Assembly (NCBI RefSeq): GCF_000470775.1
Contig: NC_022438.1
Location: 1,860,001-1,924,000 of the forward strand
Source of the DNA: Leifsonia xyli subsp. cynodontis DSM 46306
GTDB taxonomy: Bacteria > Actinomycetota > Actinomycetes > Actinomycetales > Microbacteriaceae
Reading direction: 5' to 3'
DNA: 64,000 nucleotides
In this document: positions 50,719 through 60,234 of the stretch, one piece after another
Layout of the letters: each line of letters begins with the position of its first letter
How positions within the stretch are numbered: position 1 is the stretch's first letter
Made by a program: the position numbers and the translations under genes
The notes under the pieces: generated by a model
What the model was told of the DNA's origin: nothing
The model's database searches: none
What the model saw: the letters and a program-made list of their open reading frames with translations, nothing else

Positions 50719-50744
50719 CGTTGTGTTCCCTATCTTGGAGGCGG

Positions 50745-51536
50745 TCAGCCCACCAGCTGAAGTCGGAGTTCGGAGAGACGCGAGGAGACGCTGCCGTCGA
50801 TGACGTCGTCGCCGATCTGCACGCGCAGTCCCCCGAGGATCGCCGGGTCGACGACCTGATTGAGCTTGAGGTCGCCGTACTTCGCAGCGAGGCCCGCGCG
50901 CAGGCGCTCGGCCTGGGCGACGGGCAGCGGAGCCGCGCTGACGACGGTGGCGATTCTCTGCCCGTCCTGGGCGGCGACGATGCGGGCCGCATCGCGCAGG
51001 CCCTCCCGGATGCTGCGGCCACGCGGCTGCAGCACGAGCTGACGGGCGATGGAGACCGTCTGCTCGCTGGCCTTGCCCACCAGCAGACGCTCGACCAGCG
51101 CCGCCTTCGTCTCCGGGGCCGCGAGCTTGCTGCGCAACGCCAGCTCGAGTTCCGCGTCAGAGGTCACGGCGCCTCCGAACGCGAGCAGCTCTGCGGAGAT
51201 GTCGACAGTGGACGGCGCGGACGCGGCGATCGAGCGGATGGCGAGTTCGTCGATCGCGGCCAGGACATCGTCCTGATCGGACCAGCGCTCGCCGGCGACG
51301 ACGCCGATCAGGGCGACCGCCGGCGCGGAAAGCGCGCCAAAGACACGCTTCACGAGCGCGTCCTTGCCTGCCGGATCGGCCGAGGGATCGCCGAGGGCCG
51401 CTCGGAGCTGGGCGGAGTCGGCAACGACTCGTCCTGCGGCGAACAGGTCTTCAGCCGTCGCCAGATCGGCCTGGGGCCCGAGGCCGGCGAGAGCCGAGAC
51501 GGAGCGGGCCAGTGCTTCTCTGGTGGCGCTTCCCAT
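50745..51536 (-). CDS. atpH: ATP synthase delta subunit
   Basis: 263 residues, longer than the roughly 180 of E. coli, as in many Actinobacteria. The OSCP fold forms the peripheral stalk cap. The conserved end [20 protein letters not shown] is clear. The ATG overlaps the atpF stop (TAATG). Intact. Confidence 0.93.
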   Translation of the reverse strand: MGSATREALARSVSALAGLGPQADLATAEDLFAAGRVVADSAQLRAALGDPSADPAGKDALVKRVFGALSAPAVALIGVVAGERWSDQDDVLAAIDELAIRSIAASAPSTVDISAELLAFGGAVTSDAELELALRSKLAAPETKAALVERLLVGKASEQTVSIARQLVLQPRGRSIREGLRDAARIVAAQDGQRIATVVSAAPLPVAQAERLRAGLAAKYGDLKLNQVVDPAILGGLRVQIGDDVIDGSVSSRLSELRLQLVG

Positions 51537-52090
51537 TAGTTGGCCGTCCCCACCTTCTCAGCGGCTTCGAGGTCGGCCAGGAAACGATCGACCATCGCCT
51601 GAGCCTTCTTGTCCTCGGTGAGGACCTCGCCGACGACGCCGGAGGCGAGGTCGATGGCCAGAGAGCCCACCTCGCTGCGCAGCGAGACCAGGGCGCTCTG
51701 GCGTTCGGCCTCGATCTGGGCCTGGGCGGCCACGGTCACACGGGCGGCCTCGACCGTCGCGGCGTCCTTGGCCTCGGCGACGATCTTCTGGCCGTCGGCC
51801 CGGGCGGCCTCGCGGATCTTCGCGGCCTCGGCACAGGCGTCCGCGAGCTGGGCGGTGTACTCCTCCAGCAGGGCTTCGGCCTTGTGCTGGGCCTCGTCGG
51901 CTTTCGCGATGTTGCCCTCGATCGCCTCGGCACGCTCATCCAGGAGCTTCTTCATGCGCGGGAGCACAAGCTTCCAGAAGAAGAACAGGATGACGACGAA
52001 GCAGATCAGCGAGCCGATGATGTCGGCCGGCTCGGGGATCAGCGGGTTGTGCTGCTCCCCCGACGCGGCGATCACGACGCTACTGAGCAT
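51536..52090 (-). CDS. atpF: ATP synthase b subunit
   Basis: 184 residues. One membrane helix (IIGSLICFVVILFFFWKLVL, about residues 24-43) is followed by PRMKKLLDERAEAIEGNIAK and a long charged coiled coil that forms the stator stalk. Intact. Confidence 0.95.
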   Translation of the reverse strand: MLSSVVIAASGEQHNPLIPEPADIIGSLICFVVILFFFWKLVLPRMKKLLDERAEAIEGNIAKADEAQHKAEALLEEYTAQLADACAEAAKIREAARADGQKIVAEAKDAATVEAARVTVAAQAQIEAERQSALVSLRSEVGSLAIDLASGVVGEVLTEDKKAQAMVDRFLADLEAAEKVGTAN

Positions 52091-52122
52091 CGTTCCTCCT
52101 TACGGGATGGGATAAAGAGGAC

Positions 52123-52395
<273 letters not shown>

Positions 52396-53193
52396 TTAGT
52401 GTTCCTCGGCGACGGCCAGCTGGATGTAGACGCCAGTCAGCAGAGCGAAGACGTAGGCCTGGAGGACAGCCACCAGGATCTCGAAGAGGGTGAAAGCAAA
52501 GCCGAAGGCGAAGGTTCCGACGCCGAAGAGCGACCACCAGCCCCCCGCCTCGAAGAGGAACCAGGCGGTTGCGGTGAAGAAGAGGACGAGCAGAAGATGC
52601 CCGACGACCATGTTCATCAGCAACCGGAGGGTCAGCGTGATCGGCCGGAGCACGAAGGTCGAGACGAACTCGATGGGCGTCACGATGATGTACAGCGCCG
52701 GCGGGACACCGGGCGGGAAGAGCGCGTTCTTGAAGAAGTTCTTCGGGCTCTTCTTGATGCCCGCGTAGATGAACGCGATGTAGGCCACGATCGCCAGCAG
52801 CATCGGCAGCGCGACCACCGATGTGCCTGCGATGTTCAGGAACGGGACGATGCCCATCAGGTTGAAGAACAGCACCATGAAGAAGATGGTCGTCAGCAGC
52901 GGCAGGAACCGGCGGCCGTCCTTGCGGCCGAGCAGATCCTCCGCGATGTTGACGCGGACGAAGTCCAGACCCATCTCGACCACCGACTGGAAGCGGCGCG
53001 GAACGATCGTCATCTTGCGGGTGCCGATCCAGAAGACCAGCAGCAGGGCGGCCAGCGCGATGAGCCGGACGACGATGATGCGGTTGAACTCGATCCCGCC
53101 GATAGTGAAGAGATTGGGTGGGAAGAACTCGTTGATCGACGGACCCTGGAAGCTTCCATCATCGGAGCTTGCGGCCTGGACCAGCAGGTTCAC
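52396..53193 (-). CDS. atpB: ATP synthase a subunit
   Basis: About 265 residues with five or six membrane helices. The essential Arg is in LTLRLLMNMVVGHLLLVLFF. Other matches are INEFFPPNLFTIGGIEFNR near the start and TLFEILVAVLQAYVFALLTG at the end. The start is unsure: the frame is open to GTG 53283, adding 30 polar residues with no family resemblance. I prefer GTG 53193 (VNLLVQAASSDD). Neither has a good ribosome site. It heads the operon atpBEFHAGDC. Confidence 0.9.
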   Translation of the reverse strand: MNLLVQAASSDDGSFQGPSINEFFPPNLFTIGGIEFNRIIVVRLIALAALLLVFWIGTRKMTIVPRRFQSVVEMGLDFVRVNIAEDLLGRKDGRRFLPLLTTIFFMVLFFNLMGIVPFLNIAGTSVVALPMLLAIVAYIAFIYAGIKKSPKNFFKNALFPPGVPPALYIIVTPIEFVSTFVLRPITLTLRLLMNMVVGHLLLVLFFTATAWFLFEAGGWWSLFGVGTFAFGFAFTLFEILVAVLQAYVFALLTGVYIQLAVAEEH

Positions 53194-53363
53194 AGCGTTA
53201 GCTAACAGCGCTATCTCCTGTTTCGGGGCGTCGAGCTGAAAGCCCTCGCGACGACGAACGGTGGACACCCGCTTCTCGCGCACCGATGCAGCGTAGGCAC
53301 GACGGGTGAAGGATCGCTGACAACTCTACAAGAGTTTTCAAGCCGCACCCAATCGGATGCGCG

Positions 53364-53858
53364 TCAACGCTTCTCGCCCGGGAGCCGGGCGTCGCTGACG
53401 TAGGGGATGCGCGAACGGGCGACCACCACGACGTCGATCGCGAGCGAGCCGATCACCCCCGCGATGAGGCTGAGGAAGAGGACCACGGGGTCGATCCACG
53501 GCTGGTCGCGCAGCACGATCGCGAGCACGAGGAACAGCACGAACTTGACGATCCAGCCCCCCAGCACGATGCCGAAGAACAGACCGACGAAGAGGTCGGA
53601 GGCGATGAAGCGGTTGGCGATCAGGATGCTGAGTGCGGTGACGCTGAGGAACACCGCCGCCATCGCCGTGCCGATCAGCGCACTCGTCACCCCGATCCAT
53701 CCGGCGCCGATGCCCCCGAGCGCCATCCCGAACACCGCGATGACGGCGGCGAGCAGCAGCCCGTAGCGGAGGATGGCGCGCAGGACGGGGGTCGAGGTGG
53801 GCGGGGCGGGTGGCTGTTCCGGCTCCGGGACAGCTGCTCTGGCCTGGTGGTCGGTCAT
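53364..53858 (-). CDS. AtpI-like membrane protein
   Basis: 164 residues: a Pro-rich N-terminus, then four membrane helices (LLLAAVIAVFGMALGGIGAG, IGTAMAAVFLSVTALSILIA, LFFGIVLGGWIVKFVLFLVL, VVLFLSLIAGVIGSLAIDVV). Its place directly before atpB is that of atpI, a poorly conserved assembly factor of the c-ring; the assignment rests mainly on position. The ATG overlaps the wecA stop. Confidence 0.7.
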   Translation of the reverse strand: MTDHQARAAVPEPEQPPAPPTSTPVLRAILRYGLLLAAVIAVFGMALGGIGAGWIGVTSALIGTAMAAVFLSVTALSILIANRFIASDLFVGLFFGIVLGGWIVKFVLFLVLAIVLRDQPWIDPVVLFLSLIAGVIGSLAIDVVVVARSRIPYVSDARLPGEKR

Positions 53859-55123
53859 CGGTTCTCCTCGGGCGGTGTCGAGAGGGCGGAGGACGCTGCG
53901 GGCGGGACCGTGGCCGGCTCCCTCCGCTCGCTCGCGGCGTCCAGCTGATCGAAGCGAGCCGTCTCCTCGGCTTCTTTGCTCCCGGCCGGAGCGAGTTCGG
54001 CGACGGCCTCATCGGCCTTCCGCCGGCTGAGCGGCGCGAGCGTGAACGCGGTGCAGACGACGAGCCCGATGGCGACGAACACGATCGCCATCCAGTACGG
54101 GTCGAAGAAGAACAGCAGACACCCGATCGAGAGCACGGCCGTCCACGCGTAGAAGATCAGGACCGCGTGCAGATGTTTGTGGCCCATGTCGAGGAGACGA
54201 TGGTGAAGGTGCTTGCGGTCGGCGCTGAAAGGCGACTTCCCCGCGCGCAGCCGCCGGACGACGGCGAGACCGAAGTCGAGCAGCGGGATGACCAGCACGG
54301 CGAACGGCAGGATGATCGGGATGAACGCGGGAACCAGCGAGGACTTCCCGAGCGTCTGCAAATCCTGCGGATTTATGGTTCCGGTGACCGAGATCGCCGA
54401 GGTCGCCATGAGCAAACCGATCAGGAGCGCGCCGGCGTCGCCCATGAACATCTTGGCGGGGTGCCAGTTGAGCGGCAGGAAGCCCGCGCAGGCTCCGACC
54501 AGGATGGCCGCGATCACCCCGGCGAGGCTGAAGTAGTTCTGCGGGCTGATCTCGCGCTGCAAGAGGTAGGTGTAGACGAGGAACGTTCCGTTGGCGATGA
54601 GCGCGACGCCCGCGACGAGACCGTCCAGCCCATCGATGAAGTTGATCGCGTTCATCACGAGCACGATCGCGAAGAGCGTGATGACGATGCTCATCAGAGG
54701 AGAGCCGACCGTGAGCCCGCCGATGGGCAGGGAGTAGATCTGCACGCCCAGCCAGGCGATGAGGCCGGCAGCCACGAGCTGGCCGGCGAGTTTGGTCATC
54801 CAGTCCAGGTCCCAGAGGTCGTCGGCGACCCCGATCACCACGATGAGGAGCGCGGCGCCCAGGATCGCGAGGATCGGACCCGAGTCGGAGAAGATCAGCG
54901 ACAGAACGCCGAACTGGCTGGACAGCAGCCAGGAGACGCCGAAAGCGAAGAGAATGCCGAGGAAGATGGCGACGCCGCCCAGCCGGGGCGTCGGCCGGGA
55001 GTGGACATCGCGCGCGCGGATCTTCGGGTAGAGCCGGTAGCGCATCGCGAGCTTGTAGACGACGAAGGACATCCCGAACGTGATCACGGCCGAGACGAGG
55101 GCGAGGGCGAGGAGCAGGGTCAC
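53855..55123 (-). CDS. wecA: Undecaprenyl-phosphate GlcNAc-1-phosphate transferase
   Basis: About 422 residues with some eleven membrane helices. It starts lipid-linked glycan synthesis (teichoic acid or arabinogalactan linker type). Family motifs: VHSRPTPRLGGVAIFLGI, VGVADDLWDLDWMTKLAGQ-like segment, MNAINFIDGLDGLVAGVA, HPAKMFMGDAGALLIGLL and ADRKHLHHRLLDMGH. The C-terminal tail is Ala/Glu-rich and variable. GTG 55123 lies four bases after the tsaC stop. Intact. Confidence 0.92.
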   Translation of the reverse strand: MTLLLALALVSAVITFGMSFVVYKLAMRYRLYPKIRARDVHSRPTPRLGGVAIFLGILFAFGVSWLLSSQFGVLSLIFSDSGPILAILGAALLIVVIGVADDLWDLDWMTKLAGQLVAAGLIAWLGVQIYSLPIGGLTVGSPLMSIVITLFAIVLVMNAINFIDGLDGLVAGVALIANGTFLVYTYLLQREISPQNYFSLAGVIAAILVGACAGFLPLNWHPAKMFMGDAGALLIGLLMATSAISVTGTINPQDLQTLGKSSLVPAFIPIILPFAVLVIPLLDFGLAVVRRLRAGKSPFSADRKHLHHRLLDMGHKHLHAVLIFYAWTAVLSIGCLLFFFDPYWMAIVFVAIGLVVCTAFTLAPLSRRKADEAVAELAPAGSKEAEETARFDQLDAASERREPATVPPAASSALSTPPEENR

Positions 55124-55127
55124 GGGA

Positions 55128-55826
55128 TCAGGTGTCCGTCGGCTCCCCGGCGAGCGCATCGCCCGCAACCGCGCGCAGCTGATCGACGGTGACGACGCCG
55201 TGACGCAGGACGCGCAGCCCGCCGGCACCGGAGGCGAGCGCCGTCGCGTCCACGATGGTCGAGGAGGAGTCCCTGCCCTCCACCCGATCGTAGGCGCTGC
55301 CGGCTTCTCCCCCGTCGAGGTACACCGCGACGGCGTCGCCGAGCATCCCCTCCGCCTCTCTGGCGGTGCGGGCGGCGGGACGGCCGGTGAGATTGGCCGA
55401 GGAGACGGCGAGCGGACCGGTCTCCGCGAGGAGCTCCAGCGCGATGCGGTCCTGCGGCATCCGGAGCGCGACGGTGCCGCTGGTCTCCCCCAGATCCCAG
55501 ACGAGCGAGGGCGCGGCGGGCAGCACGATCGTGAGGCCGCCCGGCCAGAACGCCTCGACCAGCGCCTCCACCTCGGCCGGGACGTGCTCGGCGAGGGCGG
55601 CGAGGGTCGGGAGGCCGGGGACCAGCACCGGGGGCGGCGACTGACGGCCGCGGCCCTTCGCGTCGAGCAGCCGTTGCACCGCGGCCGGGCTGAACGCGTC
55701 GGCTGCGACGCCGTAGACGGTGTCGGTGGGGATGACGACGAGCTCGCCGCGCCCGATCGCGCCGCGGGCCAGGCGCATGCCGGCGAGGAGGTCGGAATCG
55801 ACAGAGCAGTCGTAGATGGTTGCCAT
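55128..55826 (-). CDS. tsaC: L-threonylcarbamoyladenylate synthase (YrdC/Sua5)
   Basis: 232 residues. It makes threonylcarbamoyl-AMP for the t6A37 modification of tRNA. Seen are GELVVIPTDTVYGVAADAF, RLLDAKGRGRQSPPPVLVPG, FWPGGLTIVLPA, VALRMPQDRIALELL and GPLAVSSANLTGRPAA. The usual KxR near residue 57 appears as KGRGRQ. Adjacent to wecA and in the standard prmC-tsaC-wecA order, but a plus-strand HAD gene now separates it from prmC. Confidence 0.93.
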   Translation of the reverse strand: MATIYDCSVDSDLLAGMRLARGAIGRGELVVIPTDTVYGVAADAFSPAAVQRLLDAKGRGRQSPPPVLVPGLPTLAALAEHVPAEVEALVEAFWPGGLTIVLPAAPSLVWDLGETSGTVALRMPQDRIALELLAETGPLAVSSANLTGRPAARTAREAEGMLGDAVAVYLDGGEAGSAYDRVEGRDSSSTIVDATALASGAGGLRVLRHGVVTVDQLRAVAGDALAGEPTDT

Positions 55827-55904
55827 GACGGGACAATGATAGCCGCGTGGAGCATAAGGCTCGCTGATCCCCGCCGTCTCCCGCACTGGTCGATACTGGT
55901 GACG

Positions 55905-56537
55905 ATGGACGTCTACTTCTTCGACTGCGATAAGACCCTCTACGGCTACGACTTCCGCAAGCGCCTGCCGCGACTGGCCGAACTGTGCGGCGTGAGCCAG
56001 TACCGGCTCGCCTCGACGTGGTGGGCGGGCGGGCACGAACGCGCGGCGGAGAGCGGCGAGTACGCGACGAGCGAGGAATACCTGGACGCGTTCGCGGAGG
56101 TGACCGGCGCGCGACTGTCGCTGACGCAGTGGCAGGAGGCGCGGAAGGCGGCGATGACGCCCATCCCGGGCGCGATCGCCGCGCTGAAGGCGGCGGCTGC
56201 GCTCGGGACGGTGTCGCTGCTGTCGAACAACCCCATCCCCTTCAAGGACTCACTGCCGGTGCTGATGCCGGAGGCGGCCGGAACGCTGGGCGACAACGAC
56301 CTCGTCTCCGCGGTTCTCGGGTCGCGGAAGCCGGAGCGCCGGGTCTACACCCGCGCACTCGACCGGTTCGGCGTCCGAGCGCAGGACGCCATCCTGTTCG
56401 ACGACTCCCCCGACAATGTCGAGGGAGCCCGGGAGGCGGGAATGCACGCCCACCGCGTCGTGACGCGGGAGGACGGCTCGTTCGACAACGACGGACTGCT
56501 CGCGGCGATGCACGCCTTCGCGGAGCGGGAGAGGTGA
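55905..56537 (+). CDS. HAD-superfamily hydrolase
   Basis: 210 residues. Motif I is FFDCDKTLYG (D-x-D), motif II LLSNNPIPFKD, motif III near SRKPERRVYTRAL, and motif IV FDDSPDNVEGAREAGM, typical of phosphoglycolate-phosphatase-like enzymes. The substrate is unknown. It is on the plus strand, convergent with prmC, within an otherwise minus-strand core block. Intact. Confidence 0.85.
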   Translation: MDVYFFDCDKTLYGYDFRKRLPRLAELCGVSQYRLASTWWAGGHERAAESGEYATSEEYLDAFAEVTGARLSLTQWQEARKAAMTPIPGAIAALKAAAALGTVSLLSNNPIPFKDSLPVLMPEAAGTLGDNDLVSAVLGSRKPERRVYTRALDRFGVRAQDAILFDDSPDNVEGAREAGMHAHRVVTREDGSFDNDGLLAAMHAFAERER

Positions 56538-56554
56538 GCGAGACGCCGCGCTGA

Positions 56555-57433
56555 CTACGCGCGCCTCGCCGTCGTCACGCGGTCGCGCGCCGTCAGATCC
56601 CGGTGAGTCGCCGCCGCCCGCCAGCCGTCGGCGGTGAGGAGGTCGCGGACGGCGGCGCCCTGCCGTTCGCCGTGCTCGAGCACCAGCGCGCCGCCGGAGC
56701 GGAGGAGACGCCATGCCACCCAGGAGATCGTGCGCACGATGTCCAGCCCGTCCTCCCCGCCGTAGAACGCGACGTGCGGATCGAAGAGGCGCACCTCCGG
56801 GTCGCGCGGCACTGCGGCGTCCGGGACATAGGGCGGGTTGGAGATCACGACGTCCACCGTGCCGTCGAGCTCGGGAAGCGCGTCGGCGAGGTCGACGAAC
56901 ACAGCCCGGACGTTGGGCGCGCCCGCGCCGTCGATATTGCGGCGCGACCAGACGAACGCCTCCGGCGAATTCTCCACGGCGAAGACGCGCGCGTGCGGCA
57001 CTTCCGTCGCGAGGGCGAGGGCGATCGCGCCGCTGCCGGTGCCGAGATCGACCGCGACCGGTTCCGGCGACGGCACAGCGCGCAGAGCGTCGATGGCGAA
57101 CTGGGTCGTCTGCTCTGTCTCCGGGCGGGGCACGAAGACGCCGGGACCGACGGCGAGCTCCAGCGAGCGGAAGGGCGCGCGCCCCGTGATGTGCTGCACA
57201 GGCTCGCGGGCGGCGCGACGCTCGGCCAGGCGGCGCAGACGCGCGGCGTCGCCGGAGCCGAGGGGCGCATCCAGCACCGTCAGGGCCTGGACGCGGCCCC
57301 GGCTCACGTCGAGGACGTGCCCGATGAGCACATCCGTGTCCACGTCGGGGGCGGGGACGCCAGCTCGCGCGAGCAGGGCGGCCATCTCCTCGCGGAGGGA
57401 GCGGACCGTGGCGGCGGGGGCTTCGTCTGACAT
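56555..57433 (-). CDS. prmC: Peptide chain release factor N5-glutamine methyltransferase
   Basis: 292 residues. It methylates the Gln of the GGQ loop of RF1 (prfA, nearby) and RF2. Cofactor site VAVDLGTGSGAIALALATEV (about residue 120) and the catalytic VDVVISNPPYVPDAAVP are clear. The helical N-terminal domain carries FVPRPETEQ. Intact. Confidence 0.95.
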   Translation of the reverse strand: MSDEAPAATVRSLREEMAALLARAGVPAPDVDTDVLIGHVLDVSRGRVQALTVLDAPLGSGDAARLRRLAERRAAREPVQHITGRAPFRSLELAVGPGVFVPRPETEQTTQFAIDALRAVPSPEPVAVDLGTGSGAIALALATEVPHARVFAVENSPEAFVWSRRNIDGAGAPNVRAVFVDLADALPELDGTVDVVISNPPYVPDAAVPRDPEVRLFDPHVAFYGGEDGLDIVRTISWVAWRLLRSGGALVLEHGERQGAAVRDLLTADGWRAAATHRDLTARDRVTTARRA

Positions 57434-57496
57434 GGCCCGTCGAGCTTACCGGTCACAGACGGACACGGAACAGAAGCGGCGGATTAGAGTGAACGT

Positions 57497-58427
57497 ATGC
57501 TAGCGAACATTCACGAGAACATCACGGAAGCCGTCGGCCGCACCCCGCTCGTCAAACTCAACCGGCTCGCAGCCGGTGTCGGGGCGGGAAACTAGAGTTC
57601 TACAACCCGGCCGGGAGCGTCAAGGACCGGATCGGCGTCGCCATCGTCGACGCCGCCGAGAAGGCCGGAGCGCTCCGCCCCGGCGGCACGATCGTCGAGG
57701 GCACCAGCGGCAACACCGGCATCGCGCTCGCGATGGTCGGCGCCGCCCGCGGCTACAAGGTCATCCTCACGATGCCGGAGACCATGAGCAAAGAGCGTCG
57801 CGTGCTGCTGCGCGCGTTCGGCGCCGAGATCGTGTGCTCACGCCCGGGCCGGAAGGGATGCGCGGCGCGGTCGAGAAGGCCAAGGAGATCGTCGCGACGA
57901 CCGACAACGCGATCTGGGCGGAGCAGTTCGCCAACGAGGCCAACCCGGCCATCCACCGCGCCAGCACCGCCGAGGAGATCTGGGCCGACACCGACGGCGG
58001 CGTCGACATCTTCGTCGCGGGCGTCGGCACCGGTGGCACCGTGACCAGCGTCGGGCAGGTGCTCAAAGAGCGCAAGCCCGGAGTGCAGGTGATCGCGGTG
58101 GAGCCGGTCGACTCCCCCATCCTGAACGGCGGCAAGGCCGGACCCCACAAGATCCAGGGCATCGGCGCCAACTTCGTCCCCGAGATCCTCGACACCGCCG
58201 TCTACGACGAGGTAGTGGACGTGTCCTTCGACGACGCGATCGAGACCGCCAAGAAGCTCGCCAGCGAAGAAGGCATCCTCGCCGGCATCTCCTCGGGCGC
58301 GATCGTGTGGGCCGCCCTGCAGATCGCCGTACGCCCCGAGAACGCGGGGAAGACCGTCGTCGCGATCGTCTGCGACACCGGCGAGCGGTACATCTCCACA
58401 GCCCTCTGGGCAGACCTGCTGGACTGA
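57497..58427 (+). pseudogene. cysK: Cysteine synthase (O-acetylserine sulfhydrylase), two frameshifts
   Basis: From ATG 57497: [20 protein letters not shown], then a break near 57588 (a few bases lost after GVGAG). The PLP-lysine segment [16 protein letters not shown] follows in another frame, with [20 protein letters not shown] second break near 57842 (after FGAEIV) precedes [20 protein letters not shown]. The PLP phosphate loop [19 protein letters not shown] and the end RYISTALWADLL are whole. It is three bases from cysE, so the operon's last enzyme is lost. Confidence 0.92.
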
Positions 58428-58430
58428 GGC

Positions 58431-58985
58431 GTGCCAGTGTTCCGGGTGCGCGAAGACCTCGGCAACGCGCGCAAGCACGATCCTGCCGCGCGCGGACCCG
58501 TCGAGGTCGCGATCGTGTACTCCGGCCTCCACGCCGTCTGGGCGCACCGCGTCGCGCACAGGCTGTGGCGCGCCGGGCTCCGCACACTCGCGCGGATGCT
58601 CTCCCAGTTCGCGCGCTTCCTGACCGGCATCGAGATCCACCCCGGCGCCCGCATCGGCCGCCGCTTCTTCATCGACCACGGGATGGGCGTCGTCATCGGC
58701 GAGACCGCCTGGATCGGCGACGATGTGACGCTCTACCACGGGGTCACCCTCGGCGGGCGCGGCAGCGAGCACGGCAAACGACATCCGACCGTCCACGACG
58801 GGGTGATCGTCGGCGCGGGGGCGAAAGTCCTCGGGGCGGTCACCATCGGCGCCCGCACGGTCATCGGCGCGAACGCCGTCGTCGTCCACGACGCCCCACC
58901 GGACTCGGTGCTGACCGGCATCCCCGCTCGCCCTCGCCCCCGTCCCAGCCCCGCCCCGGACCTCGACCCCACCCTCTACATCTGA
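58431..58985 (+). CDS. cysE: Serine O-acetyltransferase
   Basis: 184 residues, the short form. It acetylates L-serine to O-acetylserine, the substrate of CysK. The left-handed beta-helix repeats and the catalytic His are in [20 protein letters not shown], followed by [20 protein letters not shown] and [23 protein letters not shown] 58431 lies just after the cysK stop. Intact, although its partner is broken. Confidence 0.94.
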   Translation: MPVFRVREDLGNARKHDPAARGPVEVAIVYSGLHAVWAHRVAHRLWRAGLRTLARMLSQFARFLTGIEIHPGARIGRRFFIDHGMGVVIGETAWIGDDVTLYHGVTLGGRGSEHGKRHPTVHDGVIVGAGAKVLGAVTIGARTVIGANAVVVHDAPPDSVLTGIPARPRPRPSPAPDLDPTLYI

Positions 58986-58994
58986 CCCACCTCT

Positions 58995-59060
58995 CCATCG
59001 CTTCCTCACTTCTTCAGGCCCTTCATCGGCGTGTCGCCTGAAGAAGTGAGGAAGCGATGG
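58995..59060. terminator. Bidirectional terminator between cysE and prfA
   Basis: A perfect 25-bp stem: 58995-59019 (begins CCATCGCTTCCTCACTTC) pairs with 59036-59060, with a 16-base loop. It lies between two convergent genes. Confidence 0.85.
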
Positions 59061-59068
59061 CTGCGGGG

Positions 59069-60145
59069 TCAGTTGGGGGTGAGGCGGGTGAGGCGGAACT
59101 CTTCGTCGGCGAGGATGGAGGACTCGATGACGGGGCCGAGGAGGCCGTTCATGACGGCGTCGAGGTTGTAGGCCTTGTACCCGGTGCGGTGATCGGCGAT
59201 GCGGTTCTCGGGGAAGTTGTAGGTGCGGATGCGCTCGGAGCGGTCCATTGTGCGGATCTGACCCTTGCGGAACTCGGCGGCCTCGGCGTCGGCCTCCTCC
59301 TGCTGTTTGGCGAGCAGGCGCGCGCGGAGAACGCGCATGGCGGCCTCGCGGTTCTGCAGCTGGCTCTTCTCGTTCTGCATGGAGACGACGATGCCGGTCG
59401 GGAGGTGGGTGATGCGCACGGCCGAGTCGGTCGTGTTGACCGACTGACCGCCGGGGCCGGAGGAGCGGAAGACGTCGATCTTGAGGTCGTTGGGGTTGAT
59501 CGCGACTTCCTCGGGCTCATCCACCTCGGGGAAGACGAGCACACCGGCGGCGGAGGTGTGGATGCGGCCCTGCGACTCGGTCGCCGGGACGCGCTGCACG
59601 CGGTGGACGCCGCCCTCGTACTTGAGGTGGGCCCAGACGCCCTCGGCCGGATCGCTCGATGTGCCTTTGAAGGCCACCTGGACATCCTTGATACCGCCGA
59701 GATCGCTGGAGGTCTGCTCGATGATCTCGGCCTTCCAGCGCCTCGAATCCGCGTAGTGGAGGTACATCCGCAGCAGGTCGCCGGCGAAGAGGGCCGACTC
59801 CGCGCCGCCCTCGCCCATCTTGATCTCCATGATCACATCGCGGCTGTCGTTGGGGTCGCGCGGGATGAGCAGGCGGCGGAGGCGCTCGGACGACGCGGCG
59901 ATGCCCTCCTCCAGGCCCGGGATCTCGGCGGCGAAGGCGTCGTCCTCGGCGGCGAGCTCGCGGGCGGCCTCCAGATCGTCGGTCAGCTGCTTCCACTCGG
60001 TGTAGGCGGCCGTGATGCGCGAGAGTTCGGCGTAGCGGCGGTTCACCTTCTTGGAGCGGACCGGGTCGCTGTGCAGCTCGGGGTCGGAGAGCTGCTGCTG
60101 GAGGTCGTCGTGCTCGGCGAGGAGGCCGGTGACCGATTCGAACAT
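59069..60145 (-). CDS. prfA: Peptide chain release factor 1
   Basis: 358 residues. RF1 reads UAA and UAG and releases the peptide. The codon-recognition region is [18 protein letters not shown] (about residue 183), and the catalytic loop is [20 protein letters not shown] with GGQ. Intact; its methylase prmC lies nearby. Confidence 0.97.
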   Translation of the reverse strand: MFESVTGLLAEHDDLQQQLSDPELHSDPVRSKKVNRRYAELSRITAAYTEWKQLTDDLEAARELAAEDDAFAAEIPGLEEGIAASSERLRRLLIPRDPNDSRDVIMEIKMGEGGAESALFAGDLLRMYLHYADSRRWKAEIIEQTSSDLGGIKDVQVAFKGTSSDPAEGVWAHLKYEGGVHRVQRVPATESQGRIHTSAAGVLVFPEVDEPEEVAINPNDLKIDVFRSSGPGGQSVNTTDSAVRITHLPTGIVVSMQNEKSQLQNREAAMRVLRARLLAKQQEEADAEAAEFRKGQIRTMDRSERIRTYNFPENRIADHRTGYKAYNLDAVMNGLLGPVIESSILADEEFRLTRLTPN

Positions 60146-60234
60146 GGGGCTTCTTTCTGCCGTGAGGTGTCCGGGATACGAACGAACGTGCCCGTCCGGC
60201 GCGCACGGGCGCGACGGACGGGCACGTCCTCGTA

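Noticed and set aside
53194..53283. Longer N-terminus for the ATP synthase a subunit
   Set aside because: The added 30 residues are polar, unlike the family, and have no ribosome site. Kept only as an alternative start.
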